NCBI RefSeq assembly: GCF_900176395.1
Contig: NZ_FWXL01000007.1
Coordinates: forward strand, 62,001 to 126,000
From: Novosphingobium sp. B1
GTDB lineage: Bacteria; Pseudomonadota; Alphaproteobacteria; Sphingomonadales; Sphingomonadaceae
Length of the DNA: 64,000 bases
Reading direction: 5' to 3'
The notes under the pieces were generated by a model that was not told where the DNA came from, ran no database searches, and was given only the letters and a program-made list of their open reading frames with translations. A program made the position numbers and the translations under genes. The first letter of the stretch is position 1. Each line of letters starts with the position of its first letter. Below are positions 10,101 through 19,384 of the stretch, piece by piece.

Positions 10101-11150
10101 GTGACGCTTTACTCGCTGCTGCGCCCGCTGATCTTCCGCATCCCGGCCGAGCCTGCCCACCGCCTTACGATCAAGGCCCTTGGCCTCAATCAGCCCACGA
10201 CCTTGGCTGCGCCCACTCCCAGCCTCGCGCAACGCGTGGCTGGAATTGCCTTTCCCAACCCCGTCGGCATGGCACCTGGATTCGACAAGAACGCGGAAGT
10301 TCCGGACGCGATGCTCGGACTGGGGTTCGGCTACGTCGAAGTCGGCACCGTGACGCCCAAGCCTCAGGAAGGCAATCCGAAGCCGCGGCTGTTCCGCCTT
10401 GTCGAAGACCGTGCCGTGATCAACCGCATGGGCTTCAATAACGAGGGCGCGCAGGCCGTTACGAATCGGCTGGTTCGGCGGCGGGAAACCGGACGCAACG
10501 GGCGCCCCGGCATTGTCGGCGTGAACATCGGTGCCAACAAGGATTCGGTCGATCGGATTGCCGATTACGCCCTGATGACAAGACTGATGGCGCCGCTCGC
10601 ATCCTATCTCACGGTCAATATCTCGTCTCCGAACACGCCGGGCCTCCGCGCACTGCAGGACGAAGGCGCCCTTTCAGCCCTTCTGGACGCGGTGATTGAA
10701 GCGCGCGGCAATATCAATGTGCCCGTTTTCCTTAAACTGGCTCCCGATCTCGAACCGTCCGACATCGACAGCATCTGCCGCATTGCGGTCGAGAAACGGC
10801 TGGGGGCGCTGATCATTGCCAACACCACGATCACCCGCCCGCCGCTCGAGTCGCGTCATGCAGGGGAAACCGGCGGACTCTCGGGCGAACCGTTGCGAGA
10901 CCTCGCTCTGCAGCGCTTGCGCGATTTCCGCGCGGCAAGCGGCGGGACCATTCCGTTGATCGGCGTCGGCGGGATTGCCACGGTCGATGATGCCTGGGCA
11001 CGCATCAAGGCTGGGGCAAGCCTGATCCAGTTCTACAGCGCCATGGTCTATGAAGGACCGGGGCTTGCCGCTCGTATCGTTGCAGGGCTGGAGAAAAAGG
11101 TCCGCGAGGCTGGGCTGACTTCCATTGCCGAGGCGGTCGGCAAGGAATAG
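10101..11150 (+). CDS. pyrD: Dihydroorotate dehydrogenase (quinone), class 2
   Basis: Oxidises dihydroorotate to orotate with electron transfer to quinone, the fourth step of pyrimidine synthesis, at the inner membrane. The N-terminus TLYSLLRPLIFRIPAEPAHR is the class 2 membrane-association helix. FMN and substrate motifs include GMAPGFDKNAEV, RMGFNNEGA, NISSPNTPGLR with the class 2 catalytic Ser, and GVGGIATVDDAW. GTG 10101 aligns best with family starts; a TTG at 10095 is two codons upstream. The ggt gene follows after 10 bases. Confidence 0.96.
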   Translation: MTLYSLLRPLIFRIPAEPAHRLTIKALGLNQPTTLAAPTPSLAQRVAGIAFPNPVGMAPGFDKNAEVPDAMLGLGFGYVEVGTVTPKPQEGNPKPRLFRLVEDRAVINRMGFNNEGAQAVTNRLVRRRETGRNGRPGIVGVNIGANKDSVDRIADYALMTRLMAPLASYLTVNISSPNTPGLRALQDEGALSALLDAVIEARGNINVPVFLKLAPDLEPSDIDSICRIAVEKRLGALIIANTTITRPPLESRHAGETGGLSGEPLRDLALQRLRDFRAASGGTIPLIGVGGIATVDDAWARIKAGASLIQFYSAMVYEGPGLAARIVAGLEKKVREAGLTSIAEAVGKE

Positions 11151-11160
11151 CAAGGCGGGC

Positions 11161-12918
11161 ATGAAATTGCCCTCCATCGTCCTTCGCAGCGCTCCGCTGC
11201 TTGTTCTCGCAACCGCAGCCTGCGTGCCACCTCCTGGCGCAAACGTAAGCGCGCCGCCCCCTGCAGCACTCGAATCGTCGCAACCCGGCGTCGCCGTGGG
11301 GTCGCCGGGCCTTGTCTCGGCGGCAGACCCGCGCGCGGCCGAAGCCGGCGTGCAGATGCTGCGGCTCGGTGGCAGCGCGACCGACGCTGCAATTGCCACG
11401 ATGCTCGCGCTCACCGTCGTCGAGCCGCAAAGTTCGGGCATCGGCGGCGGCGGATTCCTCGTGCTTGGCGATGCTGCCGGTGCGGTCGAGACCATCGATG
11501 GCCGTGAAATGGCGCCGAAGGCCGCAACGCCGCAATGGTTCTATGTCGATGGAAAGCCGCTCGCATATGGCGATGCCATACCCGGAGGACGGAGCGTCGG
11601 CGTTCCTGGCAATCTCAGGCTTGCGGCGATGGCCCACAACGGCAAGGGCAAGCTGTCATGGCGAACCCTGTTCCAGCCCGCCATCCGCCTCGCCCGTGAA
11701 GGCTTCATGGTCACGCCGCGGCTCAACACCATCCTTGCCGCAGCCAGCCGCACCGGCGCTCTCGATCCTGCAGCGCGCGCACTTTACTACGGGGCGGATG
11801 GCAATCCACTGCCGGTGGGAACACTGATCCGCAATCCAGCCCTTGCCGCCACGCTCGAGGCGATTGCAGCCAAGGGTGCCGACAGCTTCTACAGCGGCGA
11901 CAACGCAACGCTGATCGCCAGCAAGGTCGGCACCGCACCGCGCAATCCCGCGCCGATGACCACCGCCGACATTGCCGCCTACCGCGCCGTGCCGCGTCCT
12001 GCAGTATGCGGATCCTATCGCCAGTATCGCATCTGCGGCATGGGGCCACCCTCGTCTGGCGCGACGACGGTCTTTGCCATTCTCAAGCAGCTCGAACGTT
12101 TCGACATGAAAGCGCTTGGCCTGGCGAGCCCGGTTTCATGGCATCTCATCGCCGAATCGCAGCGCCTGGCCTACGCCGATCGCGACAAATATCTGGCCGA
12201 CGCCGATTTCGTCACAGTGCCGGTATCGGGTCTGACCGATCCCGCCTATCTTGCCACGCGCTCGGCGCTGATCTCCGACAAGGCAACTATGGCTGCGGCT
12301 TTGCCCGGAACGCCGCCCGGCGTGAGAACTGCCTTCGCGCGGCCTGCCGCCCAGGAAGAGAACGGAACGACGCACTTCGTCGCAGTCGATCGCTGGGGCA
12401 ACGCCGCGAGTTACACCTCCACCATCGAGGGTCCGTTCGGATCGGGCCTGATGGTCGGCGGCTATTATCTCAACAACGAGCTGACCGACTTCAACATCGT
12501 CCCCGACAAGGATGGCAAACCCACCGCAAACCGTATCGAGGCCGGCAAGCGTCCGCGCAGTTCGATGGCACCGACCCTGGTGTACGGCCCAGACGGCAGG
12601 TTGCGTATCGCCGTCGGCGCGGCAGGCGGGGTGACCATTCCTGCCCAGGTGGCCAAGGCATTGATCGGCGTGCTCGACTGGGACCTTTCCGCGCGCGAGG
12701 CCATTGCCCTGCCAGTGGTCTTCGCGCCTGGGGGAGACATGATCTTCGTCGAGAAGGGCACCAGCCTGGAGACGATGATCCCTGCACTTCAGCAATTGGG
12801 CCACGCCCAGGTCATGGCCCGTTCGCCCTCGTTCAAGGCCAATGCCATCGAGCGCATTGGCGATCGCTGGATTGGCGCGGCAGACCCGCGCAGCGAAGGC
12901 GCGGCAGTTGCCCCCTGA
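11161..12918 (+). CDS. ggt: Gamma-glutamyltransferase (exported)
   Basis: Cleaves or transfers the gamma-glutamyl group of glutathione and related compounds. The precursor self-cleaves into two subunits; the likely nucleophile is Thr403 in NGTTHF. Conserved blocks include GIGGGGFLV, the NNELTDF lid-side segment and RPRSSMAPTLV. The N-terminus is a signal peptide ending in a Cys (LATAAC), so a periplasmic lipoprotein is possible though the lipobox is imperfect. The start is ATG 11161 (MKLPSIVLRSAPLL); the frame upstream overlaps pyrD. Length of 585 residues fits the family. Confidence 0.95.
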   Translation: MKLPSIVLRSAPLLVLATAACVPPPGANVSAPPPAALESSQPGVAVGSPGLVSAADPRAAEAGVQMLRLGGSATDAAIATMLALTVVEPQSSGIGGGGFLVLGDAAGAVETIDGREMAPKAATPQWFYVDGKPLAYGDAIPGGRSVGVPGNLRLAAMAHNGKGKLSWRTLFQPAIRLAREGFMVTPRLNTILAAASRTGALDPAARALYYGADGNPLPVGTLIRNPALAATLEAIAAKGADSFYSGDNATLIASKVGTAPRNPAPMTTADIAAYRAVPRPAVCGSYRQYRICGMGPPSSGATTVFAILKQLERFDMKALGLASPVSWHLIAESQRLAYADRDKYLADADFVTVPVSGLTDPAYLATRSALISDKATMAAALPGTPPGVRTAFARPAAQEENGTTHFVAVDRWGNAASYTSTIEGPFGSGLMVGGYYLNNELTDFNIVPDKDGKPTANRIEAGKRPRSSMAPTLVYGPDGRLRIAVGAAGGVTIPAQVAKALIGVLDWDLSAREAIALPVVFAPGGDMIFVEKGTSLETMIPALQQLGHAQVMARSPSFKANAIERIGDRWIGAADPRSEGAAVAP

Positions 12919-12986
12919 TGGGGACTGAGCTGCGAGGCGATCCTTGCGTCCCTTGGGGAACAGCCGTGCTCTGCGGTTGCCGTGAT

Positions 12987-13011
12987 GGAACGAGGGCACT
13001 AGGTTCCCGTT
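12987..13011 (+). promoter_or_regulatory. EcfG-type (general stress response) promoter
   Basis: GGAAC (12987-12991), 16-base spacer, CGTT (13008-13011) is an exact match to the alphaproteobacterial EcfG/SigT consensus GGAAC-N16/17-CGTT. It sits 52 bases before the GTG start of the acyl-CoA ligase, in the correct orientation and in the gap after ggt. Confidence 0.7.
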
Positions 13012-13062
13012 AACTGGGGGGCGGACCATGTCCGTCCCGCCGATAAGGGGCGAGGGTCAACA

Positions 13063-14880
13063 GTGCAGCTTTCCGATTTTGCAAGCTTTCCCAATCTGGT
13101 CTCGATGTTCCTCGATCGCGCTGCGTTCCGGGGTGACGGTCCATTCCTGTGGGCGAAGACCAAGGGCCAGTGGCAATCGCTGAGCTGGACGGAAGCAGCG
13201 CGGCAAGTCTGCGTGCTTGCCCAATCCTTGCGTGCGCTTGGCCTCAACCCGGGTGACCGCGTTGCCCTCGTTTCCGAAAACCGGCCGGAATGGTGCATCG
13301 CCGATCATGCCATAATGGCAGCAGGTCTGGTGACCGTGCCGACCTACATCACCAACACCGAACGCGATCACCTGCACATCCTCGAGAATTCGGGCGCGCG
13401 CGCCGTGATCGTCTCGACATCGAAGCTGTCGCAGCCCCTGCTTCCTGCTGCCCTGTCCGCCCCTTGCGTGGAACATGTCATCGGCATCGAGCCACTGCGG
13501 CAGATGCAGGCAGGCAAGCTGGCCTTTCATGACTGGCAGACCATGATCACCGGCGATGCTTCGGAGGCGCGCCGAGCCGTCGACGAGCGTCTCAAGAACA
13601 TCGGCCGCAGCGATCTTGCCTGCATCATCTACACCAGTGGCACGGGCGGCTCACCACGCGGCGTCCGGCTGCACCACGGATCAATCCTCTGCAATGTCGA
13701 GGGTGCGGCCGAGATCCTGGCGAACGATTTCGGCTGGGAAGAGGAAGTGTTCCTTTCCTTCCTGCCGCTGTCCCATGCCTACGAGCACACTGGCGGGCAA
13801 TATCTGCCGATCGGCATGGGTGCGCAGATCTACTATTCCGAAGGCCTCGAGAAGCTTGCCTCGAACATCGAGGAAGTCCGGCCGACACTGATGGTCGTCG
13901 TTCCGCGCCTGTTCGAGGTGCTGCGCACGCGGATCATGAAACAGGTCGAAAAGCAGGGTAAGGTGGCCAACTACCTGATGGACCGCGCCCTTTCGATCGG
14001 CGGCCGCAAGGCCGCCGGCAAGGGCCGCATCATCGATGCGCCGATGAGCCTGATCCTTGATCGCACGTTGAGGCCCAAGATCCGCGCCCGGTTTGGCGGA
14101 CGGATGAAGGCGATGGTCTCGGGCGGCGCGCCGCTCAATCCCGACGTCGGCGTGTTCTTCGACGCGATGGGGCTGACCATGCTGCAGGGATATGGCCAGA
14201 CCGAGGCCGGCCCGGTAATTTCCTGCAACCGGCCCAAGGCTGGCCTCAAGATGGACACCGTCGGCCCGCCGATGAAGGGCGTCGAGGTCAGGATTGCCGA
14301 AGATGGCGAGATCCTCGTGAAGGGCGAACTCGTCATGCACGGCTATTGGCACAACGATGCCGAAACGGCGCGCGCCATCCCGCCGGAAGGCCCGAACGCC
14401 GGGTGGCTGCACACCGGCGATATCGGCCACCTCGACGCAAAAGGTCGGATCGTGATCACTGACCGCAAGAAGGACATGATCGTCAACGACAAGGGCGACA
14501 ATGTCTCTCCGCAGAAGATCGAGGGCATGCTGACGCTGCAGCCGGAGATCGCGCAGGCAATGGTCTCCGGTGACAAGCGCCCCTACATCGTCGGCCTGAT
14601 CGTGCCCGACGCCGAATGGGCGCTGGAATGGTCACGCGCCGAGGGCGAGCATTTCAATTTCAAGGAACTGCAGGATCTGCCCGCGTTCAAGAGCGCCATC
14701 CGCGCCGCGGTTGACCGGGTGAACAAGGACCTTTCCGTTATCGAGAAGGTGCGCCAGTTCGCCTTTGCCGATGAAGCCTTCAGCATCGACAATGGCGAGA
14801 TGACACCGAGCCTCAAGATCCGCCGACACAAGATCAGGGAGCGGTACGGCGCCCGCATCGACGCGCTCTACAAGGGGTGA
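13063..14880 (+). CDS. AMP-forming long-chain acyl-CoA synthetase
   Basis: Activates a fatty acid to acyl-CoA through an acyl-adenylate; FadD15-like. The 605-residue ANL-superfamily protein has the P-loop IIYTSGTGGSPRGVR, the A4/A5-type QGYGQTEAGPVIS, the A7 motif WLHTGDIGHLDAKGRIVITDRKKD and A10 motif SLKIRRHKIRERY with its catalytic Lys. GTG 13063 follows GGGGCGAGGG. No signal peptide. Driven by a perfect EcfG-type promoter, suggesting stress induction. Convergent with the response regulator four bases beyond its stop. Confidence 0.93.
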   Translation: MQLSDFASFPNLVSMFLDRAAFRGDGPFLWAKTKGQWQSLSWTEAARQVCVLAQSLRALGLNPGDRVALVSENRPEWCIADHAIMAAGLVTVPTYITNTERDHLHILENSGARAVIVSTSKLSQPLLPAALSAPCVEHVIGIEPLRQMQAGKLAFHDWQTMITGDASEARRAVDERLKNIGRSDLACIIYTSGTGGSPRGVRLHHGSILCNVEGAAEILANDFGWEEEVFLSFLPLSHAYEHTGGQYLPIGMGAQIYYSEGLEKLASNIEEVRPTLMVVVPRLFEVLRTRIMKQVEKQGKVANYLMDRALSIGGRKAAGKGRIIDAPMSLILDRTLRPKIRARFGGRMKAMVSGGAPLNPDVGVFFDAMGLTMLQGYGQTEAGPVISCNRPKAGLKMDTVGPPMKGVEVRIAEDGEILVKGELVMHGYWHNDAETARAIPPEGPNAGWLHTGDIGHLDAKGRIVITDRKKDMIVNDKGDNVSPQKIEGMLTLQPEIAQAMVSGDKRPYIVGLIVPDAEWALEWSRAEGEHFNFKELQDLPAFKSAIRAAVDRVNKDLSVIEKVRQFAFADEAFSIDNGEMTPSLKIRRHKIRERYGARIDALYKG

Positions 14881-14884
14881 ACGT

Positions 14885-15619
14885 TCAGCGGCCGGCCATC
14901 GCCTTGACCCGCGCCAGATAGGTGCGGCCGATCCGTTGCAACGTGCCGTCGGCCAGTTCGGCCGACCACACGCCCAGGCCGTCATGCTTCAAGCCTGCGA
15001 TCCGGTCCCGTCGCACGATCGTCGATCGATGCAGGCGAATGAATTTCTCAGGGTCCAGCCTGGCCTCGAGTCCGGCGATCGTGTGCAGCATCATGTAGCT
15101 TCGCTGGCCGGCATGCAGCCTGACGTAGTCGCGCTCTGCATCAATGCGCTCCAGATCCGCCGCGGCCACGCGAATCAACTCCGACCGGTGCGGCACCCAG
15201 AATTCCTCGATCCATTCGCTGGCGGGCTTCTCAGGGGTCAGTGACACATCGGCTGGCGCGGAACGGCGCGCTTGCGCGCGCTCGACCGCGCGCTCCAGCC
15301 GCTCCTGCGCTACCGGCTTGAGCACATAGTCCACCGCATCGCAGTCGAAAGCCTCGACCGCAAAATCGTCATGCGCGGTCACGAAGACCACCGCCGGACG
15401 GTTTTCCTGCCCCGCCAGCGCCCGCGCAACGCCAAGGCCATCGACCTCGGGCATCGTCATGTCCAGCAAGACCAGGTCCGGGGCCAGCGCTTCGATCAGG
15501 CGCAGGGCAGCCGCGCCGTCGCTGGCCGTACCGACCACCTGCAGCGCAGGGATCCGCGCGCAAAGAATCTGCATCCGTTCAACCGCCAGCGGTTCGTCAT
15601 CGACAATCAGCGTACGCAC
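14885..15619 (-). CDS. LytTR-family response regulator
   Basis: Two-domain regulator of 244 residues. The receiver domain (1-115) has acidic residues 7-8, phospho-acceptor Asp53 (LLDMTMPEVD), Thr81 and Lys101. The C-terminal LytTR DNA-binding domain covers about 140-244 (IRVAAADLERIDAERDYVRL, IRLHRSTIVRRDRI). It follows the sensor kinase gene by 10 bases and is surely its partner. Targets are unknown; such proteins bind paired direct repeats. Confidence 0.95.
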   Translation of the reverse strand: MRTLIVDDEPLAVERMQILCARIPALQVVGTASDGAAALRLIEALAPDLVLLDMTMPEVDGLGVARALAGQENRPAVVFVTAHDDFAVEAFDCDAVDYVLKPVAQERLERAVERAQARRSAPADVSLTPEKPASEWIEEFWVPHRSELIRVAAADLERIDAERDYVRLHAGQRSYMMLHTIAGLEARLDPEKFIRLHRSTIVRRDRIAGLKHDGLGVWSAELADGTLQRIGRTYLARVKAMAGR

Positions 15620-15629
15620 TCAGGCCCCC

Positions 15630-17597
15630 TCAACAGTCGTTCCGGACGACCGGCATCGTCATCACGGTGGCATATCCTCCCGCCGGCAGCGGGCCGCTTT
15701 CCACTATTGCATTGTCTTCGCCAAAACGGGCCGCGAGCCGGCTTTTCACATTGGCAATGCCGATGCCTGTCCCACCATTGACGAACCCTTCGCCGGGACC
15801 ATCGTCGGCAACGGTCAGCACCAGGAATCCCCCCGCCTCGCGGGCAGAGATGCGAATGGTGACCGGCCGGATCGTGGTGGACACCGCGTACTTGATAGAA
15901 TTTTCCACCAATGGCTGCAGGATCATTCCCGGCACGCATGCCGAAAGCAGGTCATCCGGAATATCGAACTCGCAGCGCAGCCGCTCGGGAAAGCGCACCG
16001 CCTCGATATCGAGATAATGGCGCTGCAGCGCAATTTCGTCTTCCAGGGGCATATCCGAAGTCGGGTCCCCTGCCAGACTGTGACGGTAGAAGCGCGAAAT
16101 CGACTGGATCATCTTCTCGGCCTGTTCGGTCCGCCCGACCATGACCAAAGCCGACAAGGAATTCAATGTGTTGAACAGGAAATGCGGGTTGACCTGATAA
16201 CGTAGCGAGCGAAGCTCTGCCGCCTTTGCAGCACGGGCATACTGCCCCTCGCGATACTCTGCTGCGCGAAGTTGTTCGCCATTGCCCAGTGCGAGGTAAA
16301 GCGCAGCCCAGGCAATCAGCAGGAAGTACCGGCCAAGCGCAACGTCGGTAAGTTGCCGCCACAGCCCTTCGTTCTCGACCGTCTGGCGAATGATGGTCAC
16401 ATGGTCCGGTCCGCGCAGCTCCTCCGTGGCAATGTCGGAAGGGTTGATGTCGGGTTCGGTTTCCGGTGCAGGCGCGTCTTCAGCCGCCCGCTGGGAAGCA
16501 GCAACCTTGGGAGTGCCGCTATCGAGGCCGGCCTGCCGCTTTTGAACCTCTCGCTCGCGGCTGGCCTCGGCTCGCTCGCGCGCCGCTTCTGCCCGCTGGA
16601 GCGCGGCTTCTCGCAGGGCCTGCGCTCGTTGCAGCGCCTTTTGCGCCTCGCGCCGCGCATTCTGCTCGATCCGTGCGCGGTCGGCGGCGGAAAGCACCGG
16701 CGCTGCGGGCGCTGCGGCACTTGCCGCCGGTGCCGGGGGCACCGGTGGAGCCGTAGGAACAGCACCGTCCTGGATATCTTCGACTTCGCCGTCCTCGTCG
16801 ACAGTGTAGATCTTGCCGCCCGTGCGCACCTCGGACCGTCCATCGGCAAACTGGCGGACATAGAGCCCTGGCTGAGAAATGACCGTGCTGCCGTCGGCAT
16901 CCTGCCTGATCCCGGCCTTGCGCAGCGCCTCCAGCGCCGTGACATCCCCGAGCTTGCGCAGTTCCGCGATGTCCTCCTCGCTCAGCAAGGGTTCGAAGCT
17001 GGCCTTGGGGGCGGGAGACGCCTTGGGAGCGGGCGGGGCCTTGGGCGCCTGGGTCAGTTCAGGGGCCGGGAGTGGCGGTGGCGGAACCGGCGGTATGAAG
17101 CCTTCGTCGAGCACGTCGACCAGGACGTTCCCGGCCATGTCATGCCGGATCTTCACCCCGCCCTTGCCGGCGGACTGACTCCCGCCATCGGTTGCGGTGG
17201 TCTCGGTCGTCGTCGTCTGGCTTTTGCCCTGCTGCTGTTCGGACCCGGTACTGATCCGCTCGATCATGCGCTTTTCGACCGGGGCGAAGGCCCACTGGTT
17301 GACCGCGGCCAGTGCGAGCGCAGCGGGGAGCATTATCACCAGGGCGGCGCCGACGCGCGTCGCCAGCGGGCGTCCGTCGAAGCGGCGCAACAACGGCCAG
17401 CAAGCGACCGTCACCAGGATACCCGCTGCCGTGACGAGCGCGCGCCGCCACAGGAGGTCGCTGAAGTCTCCCAGTTCCACGACCAGGCCACGCACGGTGA
17501 TCAGCAGGAAGTAGCACAGCCACAACGCCGCCGCCGACAGGATCACCTGCCGGGCCGGAACGCGCGGAATACCGGGGTCTATTTGCGACGACGTCAT
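15630..17597 (-). CDS. LytS-type sensor histidine kinase with a large extracytoplasmic insert
   Basis: 655-residue membrane kinase. Three hydrophobic helices (about 18-40, 53-70, 82-103) are followed by some 315 polar residues and a fourth helix (419-438), then a cytoplasmic kinase: His472 in NPHFLFNTLNS (His_kinase family), the N-box QPLVENSIKYA and the G-boxes DDGPGEG and GTGIGIANVKSRL. With the N-terminus inside, the insert lies in the periplasm. It contains Pro/Ala-rich stretches, a compact segment at 205-275 and an Ala/Arg/Glu coiled coil at 303-355. ATG 17597 is used; the longer frame has no ribosome site. Likely co-transcribed with the LytTR regulator. Confidence 0.92.
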   Translation of the reverse strand: MTSSQIDPGIPRVPARQVILSAAALWLCYFLLITVRGLVVELGDFSDLLWRRALVTAAGILVTVACWPLLRRFDGRPLATRVGAALVIMLPAALALAAVNQWAFAPVEKRMIERISTGSEQQQGKSQTTTTETTATDGGSQSAGKGGVKIRHDMAGNVLVDVLDEGFIPPVPPPPLPAPELTQAPKAPPAPKASPAPKASFEPLLSEEDIAELRKLGDVTALEALRKAGIRQDADGSTVISQPGLYVRQFADGRSEVRTGGKIYTVDEDGEVEDIQDGAVPTAPPVPPAPAASAAAPAAPVLSAADRARIEQNARREAQKALQRAQALREAALQRAEAARERAEASREREVQKRQAGLDSGTPKVAASQRAAEDAPAPETEPDINPSDIATEELRGPDHVTIIRQTVENEGLWRQLTDVALGRYFLLIAWAALYLALGNGEQLRAAEYREGQYARAAKAAELRSLRYQVNPHFLFNTLNSLSALVMVGRTEQAEKMIQSISRFYRHSLAGDPTSDMPLEDEIALQRHYLDIEAVRFPERLRCEFDIPDDLLSACVPGMILQPLVENSIKYAVSTTIRPVTIRISAREAGGFLVLTVADDGPGEGFVNGGTGIGIANVKSRLAARFGEDNAIVESGPLPAGGYATVMTMPVVRNDC

Positions 17598-17676
17598 TGC
17601 GCCAACCCTAAACGCAACCCGCCCGACACGCCACAACGGCGGTCGGGCGGCCTATGCCGTTCATCGAACAGCAAGC

Positions 17677-19200
17677 TTACGCAGGCAGCAGGCCCTCGTC
17701 CGCGATCTTCTTCTTCCATACCAGCGGCGCGGCCTGGTGGACGTTCTCGCCCGAACTGTCGACCGCGACGGTTACCGGCATGTCCTCGACGGTGAATTCG
17801 TAGATCGCTTCCATGCCAAGATCCGCGAACCCTACCACCTTCGCTTCCTTGATCGCGCGGGCAACCAGATAGGCCGCGCCGCCGACCGCCATCAGATAGG
17901 CGCTCTTGTGGTTGGCAATTGACTGTGTGGCGGCCGGGCCGCGTTCTGCCTTGCCAACGCTGGCCAGCAGGCCGAGGTCGAGCATGGTGTCCGAGAAGCT
18001 GTCCATGCGCGTGGCCGTGGTGGGGCCCGCCGGACCGACGACTTCGTCGCGCACCGGATCGACCGGGCCGACATAGTAGATAACGCGGCCCTTGAAATCG
18101 ACCGGCAGTTCCTCGCCCTTGGCCAGCATGTCCTTGATGCGCTTGTGCGCAGCATCGCGCCCGGTCAGCATCTTGCCGTTGAGTAGCAGGCGATCGCCGG
18201 CCTTCCAGCCTTCGACCTCGGCTTGCGTCAGGGTATCGAGGTTGACGCGCTTGGCCGCGCTGTCCGGTGCCCAGTGGACCTGCGGCCATTCGTCAAGCTT
18301 CGGGCGCTCGAGATAGCTGGGGCCGGAGCCGTCGAGCGTGAAATGCGCGTGGCGGGTGGCGGCGCAGTTCGGGATCATCGCCACCGGCTTGCCCGCAGCA
18401 TGGCACGGCGCGTCCATGATCTTGACGTCGAGGATGGTGGAAAGACCGCCCAAGCCTTGCGCGCCGATGCCGAGCGCGTTGACCTTGTCGAAGATCTCGA
18501 TGCGCATGCGCTCGATATCGGTCTGGGCACCCCGCTCCTTGAGCTGGGCCATGTCGATCGGCTCCATCAGCGCCTTTTTGGCGAGCAGCACGCAGTGCTC
18601 GGCCGTGCCGCCGATGCCGATGCCGAGCATGCCCGGCGGGCACCAGCCTGCGCCCATCTGCGGCAGCATTTCGACCACCCAGTCGACGATGTTCTCAGAC
18701 GGGTTCATCATCTTGAACTTCGACTTGTTTTCCGAGCCGCCGCCCTTGGCCGCGACGTCGACCGTCACCTTGTTGCCCTTGACCATCTCGACGTGGAGCA
18801 CGCACGGCGTGTTGTCGCGCGTGTTGCGACGGGTGAAGGCAGGGTCGGCCAGAACGCTCGCGCGCAGCTTGTTATCGGGGTTGTTGTAGGCGCGGCGCAC
18901 GCCTTCATCGACAACGTCCTGCAGGCTCATGTCGGATTCGAGGCGGCAATCCTGCCCCCATTCGATGAACACGTTGACGATGCCGGTGTCCTGGCAGATC
19001 GGGCGGTGCCCTTCTGCGCACATGCGGCTGTTGGTCAGGATCTGCGCAATTGCGTCCTTCGCCGCCGGGCCCTGCTCGGCGTTGTAGGCCTCGCCCAGTG
19101 CCCGAATGTAGTCCATCGGGTGGAAATAGCTGATGTACTGCAGCGCGTCCGCCACGCTTTCGATGAGATCCGCTTCCCGGATCGTGACCATTTCCGCCAT
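17677..19200 (-). CDS. fumA: Class I fumarate hydratase (4Fe-4S)
   Basis: Interconverts fumarate and malate in the TCA cycle using an oxygen-sensitive 4Fe-4S cluster. Candidate ligands are Cys69 (PICQDTGIV), Cys187 (AGWCPPGMLG) and Cys279 (PNCAATRH), with spacing like E. coli FumA. The 507-residue protein keeps both alpha and beta regions in one chain. ATG 19200 (MAEMVTIREADL) has GAGGGAG eight bases upstream; upstream extension of the frame is unsupported. A likely client of the SUF machinery encoded in this window. Confidence 0.95.
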   Translation of the reverse strand: MAEMVTIREADLIESVADALQYISYFHPMDYIRALGEAYNAEQGPAAKDAIAQILTNSRMCAEGHRPICQDTGIVNVFIEWGQDCRLESDMSLQDVVDEGVRRAYNNPDNKLRASVLADPAFTRRNTRDNTPCVLHVEMVKGNKVTVDVAAKGGGSENKSKFKMMNPSENIVDWVVEMLPQMGAGWCPPGMLGIGIGGTAEHCVLLAKKALMEPIDMAQLKERGAQTDIERMRIEIFDKVNALGIGAQGLGGLSTILDVKIMDAPCHAAGKPVAMIPNCAATRHAHFTLDGSGPSYLERPKLDEWPQVHWAPDSAAKRVNLDTLTQAEVEGWKAGDRLLLNGKMLTGRDAAHKRIKDMLAKGEELPVDFKGRVIYYVGPVDPVRDEVVGPAGPTTATRMDSFSDTMLDLGLLASVGKAERGPAATQSIANHKSAYLMAVGGAAYLVARAIKEAKVVGFADLGMEAIYEFTVEDMPVTVAVDSSGENVHQAAPLVWKKKIADEGLLPA

Positions 19201-19384
19201 CTCGATGACTCCCTCCAGAGGTCGATGCCGCGCCGATCGGCGCCGAAACTGCGAACGCCCCTTACGCCTCGACAATCAACATGCAAATCCCTTGGAAACG
19301 GCAGGTCGATAATCTACAGGCACTTGGCAACATTCAGGCTGGCGTCCAGCGGGACTACGGCAGCAAACGGATATGAGGGCTCGA

